From Cycas panzhihuaensis (taxonomy: Eukaryota; Cycadophyta), in the NCBI GenBank assembly GCA_023213395.1, contig CM041465.1:109995741-110059740 (forward strand): a stretch of 64,000 bases of DNA, given 5' to 3'. Of this stretch, positions 1 through 11,048 are shown in pieces. The position numbers and the translations under genes are program-made. Numbering within the stretch: position 1 is the stretch's first letter; every line of letters starts with the position of its first letter. A model generated the notes under the pieces. The model did not search any database. It worked only from the letters and a program-made list of their open reading frames with translations, and had not been told where the DNA came from.

Positions 1-1404
1 AATAATGTGGTGTAGGGGTGAGGGTTATCGTTGTTTGTGTTTGTTTCTTATAAATGAGAGAAATGAACGTTAAAAAGAGTAGTTCACTCTCTCTTTCTCT
101 TTTCTAAGCACTAACCTCCCTCTCTTTATCCTTCTCAAATAAGGGAAGAAGAAGGGTAAGCAAACTGCTAAGGAAAAAGAATGTAAGTGTGAAATGTAAA
201 CCTACCTAATGATATGTAAGAGAAAAGCAAAGTGCCAATGGATGGATGCACAACCCACCTTGCCTAAATCCTAGTGGTAACAAGGGTTTAGGCAAGAAAG
301 AAAATAAGTAAATGTCTGACTGAAAGGAGTGGCACTTATTATTATAAGTTAGATAATTCCCACTATGCAATCTAAACAAGGAAGGCAATAACAACCAATA
401 GAATATAAGTAATATAATCCTTTCATATTTCTTTTTATTTTGGAGCATAAAAGAGTGGGGAGAGAAGGGTGAGAATAGGAAAGACAAGGTAGAGAAACAT
501 ACCTGGGAGTCAGACGGTCAGTGTAGCATCTTCCTTACTTATTTCATGATCCAAACTCTTCTCCTTAATATACCTTGTTGTGGATGGCATAGTGAGAGGA
601 GCATCGGTAGAAGAGGGGGGGGGTTCCTTACCTCCCCCCAAAACTTAAACATAAAAGAAACTAAAAAGAAAGGATAAATACTTCTATAGAATTTTAAAAG
701 TACAATAATAAGTTCACTCTGAAGCATGTAGAACCTACACAACACAAAGTTTTCCCTTTCCCAAGAGGTGTTAGATGCATGTGGGACCAAATCCATGCAA
801 GAAAATATATATGTATGTATATATTTTTTTTCAAGGGAAAAGGAGCAAAAGAAAATAGAATTAACAAATATCTACTAAGTAACAAATGTGCAATGTTAGT
901 ATTATTCGCCTTGTATGCACAACCAATAAGTAATATGGGAAAGAGAGGGTAAAAGGGAAGAAAATAAGTAGCCTTGGAATGGCTAACCATCTGAACTAAA
1001 TTCTCCATACATTCCCTAAGTGCCCAAGCTAAAGGCTAAGAAGGTCAAGACTACTCGATGGTAGGTGCAAAGTAGGTTTTTTGCAAATGGAAAAAAAGTA
1101 GCAAGAAAGCTGTAAAAGATTGTAAAAGTTACAAAGTGCAACTTTTGTAAGATTCTATAAGAGCAAGCCCTAAAGGTACAAAGGCAAGGAATAGGGCTAA
1201 AAACTAGGTTATATGTGATCCCTAGTGGCTAGTTACAGGTGTAGCAAGGAGTTGCCTACATTGCAATCAATAGAAATCTCCACTATAACAGTTTCTTGGT
1301 TAAGCACGGAAGGTATAGAGGAGGAAAGGGGAAGGAGAGAAGGGGGCTACACTTGAGGAGAAGGTGTGTGGGATAGAAGCTTGCCTAAGACTCCTTTCAC
1401 TCTC
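1..1404 (-). mobile_element. Left part of gypsy LTR D, cut by the window edge
   Basis: This is part of a long LTR read on the minus strand. It resembles the LTRs of element B: the purine-rich block and the cttaccTCCCC-type segment near 600-650 match 21500-21540, and its end at 1404 continues into 36324 exactly as 22260-22320 reads in element B. About 290 bp probably lie left of the window, judging by LTRs of about 2.9 kb. Short open frames here (for example 206-487 minus) have no recognisable domain and are not called as genes. Whether D is a solo LTR or the 5' LTR of a minus-strand element cannot be told here. Confidence 0.75.
1400..1404. repeat. Target-site duplication CTCTC of element A (left copy)
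   Basis: CTCTC directly precedes the LTR start TATTTCCC at 1405. The same five bases follow the 3' LTR end CCA at 36324-36328. Joining the flanks restores a continuous LTR D. Five bases is the usual gypsy duplication length. Confidence 0.9.
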
Positions 1405-4374
1405 TATTTCCCAGCTATTGGGAATGGGTATGAACGGATCGACTCAGGTAATTGTAGGTATGCTTCTCTCTCCCATCTTAGTCACTTTAGAGATTATAGA
1501 TTGAAGCATTATTTCAATTACATGATTGATTGGATCATTTTCATGGTTGATTATGCATCTTGCTTGATCATGTCACATGCCCTTAGGCTATGATGATTCG
1601 CGAGACCTACCTCTATGTGAGGCATGCATCCCCATGGTGCCTTACAACCATTTGCACCAACTCCACATCACCTCGAGCTTCAACCAACTCGTGTGATCCA
1701 CTCACACCTTTGTCATAGGTATTATATACCCATCTCTAGCATTTTTGGGGGGCCCTACCTCTCAATGCCCTATCTAGTTTAGCCCATTTTCTCACTTGGA
1801 TTATCCTTAGCCACTTGGATAGGAGGGCCAACCCCTCCTAAGCCTGGGGTACCCTCTTTTAGGGCCCCCAAGACCCTCATTTCTCTTTATATTGCATTTT
1901 GGCCCCGTACTACTGCAAACTTAGTGGTGCCATAAAGTTTGCCATGGTACTGTGAAGTTTGTCATGGTGTGACTATTTACCACTATTTTTTTAATCTGCC
2001 ATGGCAATTCTCACATTTTTTGCAAAATTGCCACATGGATTAGTTGCCAATAAAGCTAAGGCCTAATCCTAATTACTCAATTAGTGCTAGGGTTGGGTAT
2101 AAAGCCTAAGAATCCTCATTTTTTCCTCTCTTCTACCACCTCTTCTTGCTCTCTTCTCCTCTTCTCATTAGAACACTCTATAGAAATGCCTTTACACCTA
2201 AGTTTCTAATATACCAACATGAGATTCGCCTGCTGTAGCACTAGTTCATGGCAGTAAACTCCTTAACCAATGCCTCTGAGCAAGGGTCCATGCCCAAGTG
2301 TGGCCTCTACACCCTTCCTTCATCTTTCAATAAGGTTATTCCTCTTACAACTAAGAGACACCCTGTAAGCTCTCCAAACCTATTATCTTTCACTGTCTAC
2401 AGGGGTAAACCTACTCCCTATGTAGCCCAACAGGTATTCCTCATCATTGTTTCACCTTTTGCCTTAGGTTTATCTTGTAGAAGTAAGTTCTTCAAGTATA
2501 TAATTCTTTGCCTTTTGTTTTGTTGTATAGAATCATTTTTCCCATTCACTACTTCTTGTAATCTTGCCATCCCTCATCCTCCCCTAGTTTTTTTCAAGGA
2601 GGCTATGGGAGAGGGTTCATAAGGAGGGTGTGAAAGGAAGCAAGGTGGGATCCATTCCCACTAGGCCTACTCCTCAATGGTAAACCTCTTCTCCTCCTTC
2701 CTCTCCCTCACTTATGCTTTCCTTGGACCACCCAGGAGTCCTTGGGATTGGGCCTGCGTTGGATATCAACATGTGCAACCCTTACTGCGCTAATCTCAAG
2801 CCTGCACACCCCTTTTTGGACACCTCTTTTAGCCCCAAGCAACACCTAATATCCATTCTTAGCTTTGGTATAGCCTATGTTGCAACTTATTGCCCATAAT
2901 TTGTTTGCAATATAGGCAACGTCTACAAACTTTACAATGTTTATTCCCTTTCCTATATACTGTCCATAGGCTATCTTATCTTGCTGTACCCTACACTTAA
3001 GGGCAGCATGTAAGTACATTTGCCAAAGGGTTAGCCATTTCAAGGCTAACCTCCTCTTTCTTGGCATGCATTGGTGTTTCCCTTTAGGACTTGGAAAGTC
3101 ATTTTTGGTGGTGGACTAACTAACCTTAAACATTATATTTTAGCACTTTACTTTTATGTTGTTATATATATATCAACTTTGCACATTGGCATCCCCTCTC
3201 AGTAGGGTAAATATCTTTGTGGTTGCAGGTTTTATGGCAGCACTTGTTAGGGGAAAGAAATTCTCTAATCTGGGTAAGCCCTTGCTCTCTTTCCTTTCTT
3301 TGTTTTCCCACTTTCTTGCATGATTGTTAGCTTCCTTTTGTCCTTTTTGTTTCATTTCTCGTTTTACATAGGGAGGGTAAGGAATCCCCACTCCATCTCC
3401 GCTTCAACGATGACTATATATTAAGCAAAGACAAGAGGACGTACATGGCACATGAGTGAAGCTTCTCTATCGGCAATGTTACTTTCTGGGTATGCATCAC
3501 ACCCTTTTACATAGTCCTTTCTCCTTTTGATTTTATTAGGCATATGCTCTTGTATAATAAATCACATAAAAGAAAAAGGGTAATAAATCAATCTATATGC
3601 ATTCATCTTGCACATGCATGTTGCACAGTTGACTTTATAGGAAAGAGTGCATTGTAGGAATAGTGCCCCCCTCTCTTTCTCTTACCTAAATCACAAGCAT
3701 CCCCTAGTTGGGCATCATCTTAGTGTGCATGTTTGAGTATGCATGAGACATTTTTTCTTCTTTATCTTTTATTGTTGAAAAGGAAAAGAGAGAGAGGGAG
3801 CATAGTTCATATTCTATTTTTTGAACACACATGATAACACTTTTTGTTGCCTCTTTCCCACACTTCACATACCCAACTGACATACACAACCCTCATCATC
3901 CTTGCTGAGCTTGGGCCCCCTTCGTTTGCATAGGGGCAAGGATTCCTCTTTTGCTATAACTTCTTCCCACTTAGACCCACCTTCGGTTAGTTGGCCTAGG
4001 GAGATCTATTTGCGCTTATCTTACACTCCCTTACCATTCACCTACACCTATTGTGCTTGTGCCACATTCCTTTCCCATAGGAATCTCTTTTCTCTGTGGG
4101 CCTCTCCTCTTCCTTCCGGCCATCCAAGGGTAGGGGGATCTCATATTCAAGGGTTATCCAAGATACCTTATGTGTATCTTGCCCTTCAAACCAAGGACCA
4201 AACTACCTTGAGGAAGTCATGCGCTATTCGTGGGTCCCAAACCTTCATTTTGATACGTGGATGCCCTATGCGGGTGTTTCCTCCACTTGTAGGATTACAT
4301 TCTTATTCTAGTATATACCATTGATTACCCCAATCCTTATTGAGTGTAGTTACCATCCCATAAATGTGATTTCA
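1405..4374 (+). repeat. 5' LTR of element A
   Basis: The LTR is 2970 bp. It starts TATTTCCCAGC (TG mutated to TA; the 3' LTR keeps TG) and ends in TTTCA one base before the primer binding site. It pairs with 33332-36323. It holds a run of about 20-bp imperfect repeats at 1905-1985 (GTACTGTGAAGTTTGTCATG type), a TATA box near 2098 and pyrimidine-rich leader sequence after it. The ORF 2248-2622 has no recognisable domain; its equivalent in the 3' LTR is only loosely conserved, so I do not call it a gene. Confidence 0.92.
2098..2104 (+). promoter_or_regulatory. TATA box of the element A LTR
   Basis: TATAAAG lies 690 bp into the 5' LTR and has an exact counterpart at 34045-34051 in the 3' LTR. 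In the 3' LTR an inverted pair of telobox-like motifs (CCCTAATC, four bases, GATTAGGG) sits just upstream; in this copy the pair is degraded. A CT-rich leader follows. This is the likely start region for genomic RNA; the start base is not determined. Confidence 0.55.
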
Positions 4375-4375
4375 C

Positions 4376-4393
4376 TGGCAACCATACTAGGGA
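4376..4393 (+). other. Primer binding site of element A
   Basis: TGGCAACCATACTAGGGA begins one base after the LTR end. Elements B and C have TGGCGATGATACTGGGGA and TGGCGACCATATTGGGGA at the same place, so the 18-base site is shared by the family. The leading TGG pairs with a tRNA CCA end. I could not assign the tRNA. Confidence 0.75.
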
Positions 4394-4632
4394 CCCGCTA
4401 GTAAGGGACTATACTTCTTCCTTTTCTTGTTGGTGCTACTACCGCTTGGTAGTTCTCCTCCTTTGGTTTTTTTGGGTAGCCCCCAACACCTACACTACCT
4501 TCATTCCTCCTTCTGTTCTAACACATTGGTAAGTCTTGTATGTGACAGTTCTCACGTCACCTATGAGGTCTTCCCCTATTATTAGAAGATCCTGCTTACC
4601 ACTCCCTTTTTTCATCAGATACCGATTCGACC

Positions 4633-6050
4633 ATGGAGGGATATCCTTTGTATTGGGTATACCATGCCTTTGCCTCGAGAGCCCATGAGTTTCCTACCTC
4701 TTTCCTAGGTTCTACCCAAGAGGACGAAGATCATATCTATTATTTGGGTGGTCAACAACACCCACATGATCCACATCCCCCTACTCACAGAGAGGAGGTT
4801 TCGTCTTCTCTTAAGTTCTATCACCAAGGTAGTGACTCTTACAAGGAGTGTCCTGAGGGGTCCACCTTGTTTGAGGTTCCATCTACTTCTTGCGATTAGG
4901 TAGATACCCCTCCCGCCAATGTGGTTAAAGCTCTCAACATATGCTTTCATGTCACCCACCTTCAACCATATCCTAAATGGTTTGAATACGTCTTATATGG
5001 TGGGGCACCTTATTCATCCACATCTACCCCACCTAGATGAGTAACCTGTTTAGCCCCTCACATCCATCCTGTCTGATTCTCACATCTACCTTAGGGACGT
5101 TTGTTGCATCCTCTACTTCCCTTTGTAGTCCCAACTCTTCTGGGACCACTCAAGGTATGTCTTTCTCCCAGCTTGTGGTTAGCATGCCTCTCCTTAGCCA
5201 AATGAATACGTCACCTCCAAATGTGGCACACATATTTCCTACTACATACAAGGGACCTATTTACACCCCTACTTCTAATTATGTAGGACCCATCTTCACA
5301 TGCTCTCAAACTCAGTCTAGTAGGCCTTCCCTTTACATACCTTTGGGCTATACAACTCAGCCGTGGGGGCATGGTAAAGGGAACCACCTTCTTATTTATG
5401 GGGTGGACCCTTTGCACCCATATGAGGTTGTGCCACCTACGGGCAGCCCATATGGGTAAAATCTGGTCCCTCACCTCTCTTTTCTACCATCTTGTGTAGC
5501 ACCTTACATTGCACCTTTGCAAGGAGGCCCAACTCCTTTTCAAAGTACCTTACCTCAAGCCCCTTCCCAATAAGGGGCGTTTCCTCAAGGAGGGATGGGC
5601 CCTCCACCTCCATCTGCTCCTTGCTTATTAACTTCCTCATCTCTTGCTGATCCTATGATCTAGACAAGGGCATGCCCCTTTATGGATTATAAATTGACAC
5701 CCTTGTCCATTGAGGCACTAAGGACCAACTTACTATCTCATCCCCCTAAAGTTCCCAAATTTGATGGGACTTTATCGCAAGATATATCAGAGCATGTTCA
5801 TAGTTTATCTATGGTATGCATCAACTACTGGGCCTACGATCACATCCTTATAAAATTATTTCTATGACCCCTTCAAGGCGATGCCCTCAAGTGGTTTTAT
5901 CGCCTACCTGCACATTCTATTCATTCATTCCAATAAGTCATGGACAAGTTCCTCAACTATTTTGACATGGCTTGCCCATTTGAGAGTGGAATGAAATCCC
6001 TCCTGTCACTTAAATAAGGCCACAATGAGATGAATCATGACTTTGTGTGG
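4633..6050 (+). pseudogene. gag: gag of element A, N-terminal part (broken by element B)
   Basis: This encodes the capsid precursor that packages the element RNA. It starts ATGGAGGGATATCC, the same start context as B (20270) and C (57586). The first 88 codons are open to a TAG at 4897 where B reads CAG. A frameshift follows before 5037, where the proline-rich segment of 140 codons reads in another frame. A third open piece (5682-5867) leads into the core gag domain: LPHPPEVP-like and GDALKWFYRLPAHSI residues typical of the Retrotrans_gag family are visible around 5740-5930. Coding stops dead at 6050, inside the gag domain, where element B inserted; the protein resumes at 23470. Several in-frame stops make it non-functional. 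Confidence 0.85.
6046..6050. repeat. Target-site duplication TGTGG of element B (left copy)
   Basis: TGTGG ends the left gag fragment and is repeated at 23465-23469, right after element B. Removing one copy plus the insert restores the gag reading seen in B and C (residues DFVW then xFHDLLxSTKATL). Confidence 0.93.
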
Positions 6051-8993
6051 TGGAATCGCATCTGTAGGATGGTCACTATGCTTAGTAAGGGCTAAGATGG
6101 TTAACAGCCAATGCTGGGGTATGGATGGAATTTTATAAGTAGAAGAGAACACTACATAGGGTGTCCTTGCACAGGAGCGCAAGCTTGGGACCCGCAAATG
6201 GTACTCAACTTCCTCAGAGTATCTTTCACTTGTGGTTTCGAGGGGCGAGATACACGTAGGGGTATCTCAGGTAGTCCCAAAGGATGAGGCACTCCCACCC
6301 TTGGATGGCTAGAAGGGAGAAGGAGAGACCCAACAAAAGGGGATTTTCCTATAGTGAAGGAATGTAGGATGAGGTGCAACAAGCAAAGGGGTATAAGACA
6401 AATGCGAATAGGCCCTCCTTAGGCTAATTAGACTAAGGTGGATATAAACAGGAAAAGTTAATAGCAAAAGGAGGGTCCTTACTGCTATGTAAGCTGAGGG
6501 TGATTAAGCCCAATCAAGAGTGACGAGACTTATGCGTGTTGGATACATAGAGTGTGGTAAAGAGATGACCAAAAGGTGATGTCGTGTATGTCCACAAAGG
6601 GGGATCTAGGACTACACTCCCTCTCTCTCTTTTCCTTTTAATAATAAAAGACAAAGAAGAGAAAGGAAAGAAAGTGTTTTATGTGCACTCAAGCATGCAT
6701 ACTAAGGTGATGTCCAACTAAGGGGTGCCTTCAATTTAGGTGGGAAGAAAGGGGGAGGTGCAATTCCTATTATGTCCCTTTCCTATAAAAGTAATCATGC
6801 ATCACATATATGTAAAGTGAATGCAAATAAATCAGTTACCCTTTTATCTTTATGTGACTTATTATGCAAAGACAACAGATGCCTAACAAAAGCACAAAAA
6901 GAAAGAGGTGGAGGAAAGGATATGACGCATACTTGGAAAGTGACGTGGCCAATAAGGGAGCTTCACTCATATACCACATATGCCTTCCTATCCTTAGTCA
7001 ATGTATAGTCGTAGTTAGAGAAAAAGTGGAGTGGGGGCTTCCTTACCTTTCCCGTGTGAAGAAAAAATAAAGTAGGAAAGCAAAGAGAGCCAAAGACCAT
7101 ACAAGAAAGTGGAAAACGAAAGAGAAAAGAAGAGTAAAGACTTATCCAGATTAGTGCATTCTTTCCCTCTACAAATGTTGACGTGAACCTACAATCACAA
7201 AGGGGTTTTCCCTTCCAAGAAGGGGCTACTAAGATACAAGATAATATATGTGCAATGATACAAAATAAATGCTAAAGTTTTATACCTTAAGTTAGTGAAT
7301 CTACTACTCAAATCAACTCTGCACTCATTTAAAGAAAATAATGTACGCCAAGTAAGAAAGAGAGGTTAGCCTTAAGATGGCCAACCCTCCTATAAGTGGA
7401 CCTCCATGCAGCCTTGGGATATAAAATACAATGGTTTTATGGCAGCCTATGGGTAGCAAGCAAGAAGATGGGTGAATATTATGACGTGGATGAGTTACCT
7501 ATGTAGCGAAGATGCTATGGGTAGTGAATCACCATACCGACCTTGATAAGGGTCCAAATGGAGTTTGGATGATGTTTGGGGCTTAAAGAGAGCCCAAAGG
7601 AAGAGCGTGTAGGCTTAGAACTAGCACAACAAGGGCTACGTATGCCGATATCCAGCGCAGGCTTGGTCTCACAAACTCCTAATTTACCCAAGAGAAGCAC
7701 AGACATAAGAGAGGAAGGATGGGAAGGGGTTTGCCCTTGAGGAGTAGGCCAAAAAAAGGAACGGATCTTACCTTAGCTCCCTTCACCTAGACCTTATGGA
7801 TGCTCTCTAGTAGCTTTCTTGGAGAAACCAGTGGAGAATGGGAGAAATCTCAAGGAATTGAAGCTAAAAATGGGAGAAAACACTCTCTTTTACAGTAGAA
7901 ATACAAGAAACAGAGGATAATATCCTTTTAAACAAGCCTTAATGGAATAAATAAGTGCTAAAATATAAAACCAGAGTAAGAGGTACCTATTGGGCTGTGT
8001 TAGGGGTGGATCTACCCCTGCAAACAATGGAAGAAGGCAGGTCCTGCAAGATTCACAAGGTACCTCACAAGGTGGTGTTGCAGGAGGAACTTGTTTGGTG
8101 AAAACTAAAGAGTAAGCATGGAGATCTCACTTAAGGATGCTAGATGGAGAGTCCTCTGCCATGTACCAGAGCTGCTACAAGTGAATCCCAAGTTGGAATG
8201 GTAGAAACTCCAGCATTGTAGGTGTACCTATGAAAAGAGAGGAAGGAGACAGTAGAATTACAGTAGTAGGAAGTGTTGTCGGAGAGCCAAGAGAGGTAAA
8301 ATGAGGTCCTTTTTAGGATATATATCCATCCTAATCCTAATCGAATGATTAGGATTTAGATAGGGCTAACTTGTTAACTTATCGACATGGCAGTTCTGTA
8401 AAAAGAGCCAGAATTCCCACAGTAGATAAAAAAAATAGAGACCAATAGTCGCACCATAGTAAACTTTGCGATACCACTAAGTTTACAGTGGTGCCAGACC
8501 AGAATGCTAAAATAGCAATGGTTAGGGTTATAGGAGCCCTAAATGGAGATGTATTAGGTCTAGGAAAGGTTGGCCCTCCTATCCAAGTGGCTAGGGATAG
8601 TCTGGGTGATATGTAGGCTAGACCAAATGGGACATGAGGAGTTGGGATTCCCAGAAACGCTATGAAGAGATGTAAGATCAAGGTGTGAGCATGTCACATA
8701 AGTTGGGTGAGGCTTTAGGTGACATGGAGGTGGCACGGAGGGTTGTAGAGGGCCATGGGGATGCCTACCTCATGGAGAGGTAGGTACCGCAGGTCATCAT
8801 AGGTTAAAAAGATGACAAGCAACATGATCAAGCAATAGGTGCAATGTGATCACTTGAATGTGGCAGGCAATCATGCAATGAGGTGATGCTTCTATTTAGC
8901 TTTCCAAAGAAATAATAAAGGTGAAAAGGAGGAAGCATACATGCACTTACATGAGTCGATCTGTCCATACCTATTCTTGGTAGCAGGGAAACA
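6051..8993 (-). repeat. 3' LTR of element B
   Basis: The LTR is 2943 bp. On the plus strand it reads TGGAATCGCATC at its left end and GGGAAACA at its right end, giving TG...CA termini on the element strand. It pairs with 20528-23464. The open frame 8379-8681 (minus) is also open in part in the other LTR (22948-23289), but it has no recognisable domain. Confidence 0.92.
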
Positions 8994-9005
8994 CTGACCC
9001 CTTGG
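8994..9005 (-). other. Polypurine tract of element B
   Basis: On the element strand CCAAGGGGTCAG immediately precedes the 3' LTR start TGTTTCCC. The same tract appears before the 3' LTRs of A (33322-33331) and C (41302-41313). It primes plus-strand DNA synthesis. Confidence 0.8.
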
Positions 9006-9411
9006 AAGTAGAGCCTCGCCGCTTAGAGGTGTGGTGCGATGGTGAATGCTGGCAACAAAAATTGTTAGTAGCACATATATATATAATAATCATAATCATA
9101 ACAAGAGCCAAGGGTACCAGCGAGTGCTATGGCAGAAAGTTTGGATATGAGAATAGAGGTGAAGACAACATAGGGGCTACCTATGCACCACTTAGGAATT
9201 GACTGGAAGCTATGATGGATGAGGGGGATGTCCTCGTCATGAGAGTGCAAAGAGAAGATGTAATGATATCAAGAGAATGAGTAAACGAGCAAACCTGATG
9301 ATCACCATAGTTTAACCTAATTAGCGGCTAGCTTTCAGAGGTGTGAACAAATCTCAAGATGAAGAGCAAGATGGCCAAAGACTTGGGTGACAGTGCAACT
9401 GGGAAAGTATC

Positions 9412-9834
9412 TCAAAGGCAGTCAATAAGAAGAGGAAGGCGATGCTCAAGGATGAGGTGAATGAGGTTGTCTGCCTTAGCGTTGAGGGCCCAAGGGATGT
9501 GTAAGATGTTAATAGACTGAAAACAATCTAATAGAGACCTAGTGATCGAAGCGAGGGCTCTCAAGCGTGGGCATCACACCTGGTAGACCTGGGTGAGATG
9601 GGACACCACCACCTGTGAGTCATAAAGGAGAACAATGGATCCGTGGTGAAAATAGAGTGCATCAGTGAGGGATTTAATAATGCCTGTGTACTCAGCTTTG
9701 TTATTGGTGGCCTTAAGGAGGAAGACTCTGGAACATAGGAAATCATACCTGGAAGGATCAGGAAGAATCCACGCGGCGGTGGAGGGATCAAGATTACCAC
9801 GGCTTCCACCGTCGGTGAAGATGAAGAGAGTCAT
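9412..9834 (-). pseudogene. Second (archaeal-type) RNase H of element B
   Basis: The frame is 141 codons on the minus strand. The start ATG is matched by an ATG in copy A (32488). RNase H landmarks are in order: FTDGGSRGN (first catalytic Asp), a NNKAEYTGIIKSL helix (catalytic Glu), LLYDSQVVVSHL (third Asp), and a C-terminal ALNAKADNLIH segment carrying the last acidic residue. The whole domain is short of stops, with one TGA after YQV where copy C reads CGA. It lies about 3.8 kb past the integrase, beyond the antisense gene. Tat-lineage elements are known to carry an additional RNase H of archaeal type beside the normal one. How it would be translated here is unclear; it has no obvious link to the pol frame. 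Confidence 0.8.
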
Positions 9835-10372
9835 GGGTGAGAAAAGAAACTATCTTAGTGAAAAGAATATATAACAAAGATGAGGGCGAAGAAGAAGGGG
9901 CTCATATGGCTAGTAGTGATGGCCACGAAGGGTAGGAGGACCCAGCAATAAGGCTACCTGAGGATAGGAGTGGGCTATCCGACCACCAAGAGAGAGTAGA
10001 CAGTGAAAAGGGCACCCTGGGGTGCCAAAGGTTTCTTATGAAAGCAAAGAGTGATCTTGAATGGAGGGAGCATTTCCTTTAGAGACCCCAGGGGAACGAA
10101 CGGGCTATAAAAATAAGTCCAGGACAACAAAACGAGCCAAACCAGTATAAACTCTAGCATGCATAGGAGCAGCACACAAAATGAGACATAAGGGCCCTAG
10201 TAGAAATGAGTGGGCAAGGCACAATAAATGCACCTAAAAGAATGAGCAAAATGGGGCTATGGAAGTGAAATGAGAAATAGGGCTAGAAGGTAATGATAAT
10301 AAGGAATGAAAGATGACCTTAAGGGCTATCTCGAAGGCAAAAATGGAGAAAGTGCCCGTCTGGACCCCCGCC

Positions 10373-10381
10373 TATATAAGG
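10373..10381 (+). promoter_or_regulatory. TATA box of the antisense PMD gene (copy B)
   Basis: TATATAAGG lies 676 bp upstream of the PMD coding exon and in the same direction. The context CCCCCGCCTATATAAGGAAA is repeated at 47847 (copy C) and on the minus strand at 31928-31920 (copy A). Conservation in three decayed copies argues that it is a real core promoter. The transcription start is not determined. Confidence 0.6.
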
Positions 10382-11048
10382 AAACTCGATGAAAATAAGA
10401 TTCATTTTCATAGGCTCATGAATGAATCAGATCCCTTTCCTTTATGCAATAGAGTTCCACCTAACTTTGGAGGCACGCTAAGGAGGTTCCAACCATTGGA
10501 TCAAGACGAGGAGATAGCCATTAAGACCAGAGCGACGAGATGGCAATGGCGTGACTAGATCTAGTGAGTGGATTGTCAAAACCTAACTCCATCTTGTAAT
10601 TTGAAGTTTATTATATTTTGGTATTTTCTAAAGTAGTTTTAGGCCTCTTAAAGGCAAGAAGTGATCTCTCGTAGTCCAAATTAGACCTAGAGAGACGTGG
10701 GACCAGGGCATTAGGAAGCCCTAGGCCTGGTGAGCCTGAGGGTGGCTCACCTGGGTAAATTTTTTTTTTTTTAAGAAAAAAACCCCCCATTTTGGGGGGG
10801 TGACATTCGCACCGTGGTAAAGATCACAATGTCCTAATCTTTGCCACAGGGCCCTAATTGCTGTAGGACCCAGGCCAAACTCTATGGTACTATAGAGTTT
10901 AGCGCAGTACAAAGGCAGACTTGAAGAAAAAAAAATGAATGGGGCCCTAAGGGCACCCAAATCTCGACCAAATAGAGATGAGGGATAGTCTAGAGAGCAA
11001 CGATATGAGTATGAGTGTGATTCTAACTTGTTCTAGGGTGTTTTGTAG
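10382..11048 (+). other. Leader exon and first intron of the antisense gene (copy B)
   Basis: Sequence after the TATA box aligns among the three copies (CAACTTTGGAGGC-like segment and GATCCAGTGAGTGGATC-like end). The donor here is CTA|GTGAGT at 10564; copies A and C have CCA|GTGAGT. The predicted intron is 10564-11048 (485 bp), ending TTTTGTAG. It contains a C/G-rich stretch near 10780-10800 and copies of the AAACTCTATGGTACTATAGAG-type motif that also recurs in the LTRs. An 81-codon frame at 10313-10558 starts upstream of the TATA box and is not conserved, so I treat the exon as untranslated. Confidence 0.5.

Noticed and set aside
206-1008. Three minus-strand frames at the left edge
   Set aside because: They fall within LTR D, show no domain and are not conserved in LTR B.
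2248-2622. 124-codon frame in the 5' LTR of A
   Set aside because: It lies inside LTR sequence and is interrupted in the 3' LTR copy (34201-34580); no recognisable domain.
10313-10558. 81-codon frame as a first coding exon of the antisense gene
   Set aside because: It starts upstream of the TATA box and is not open in copies A and C.
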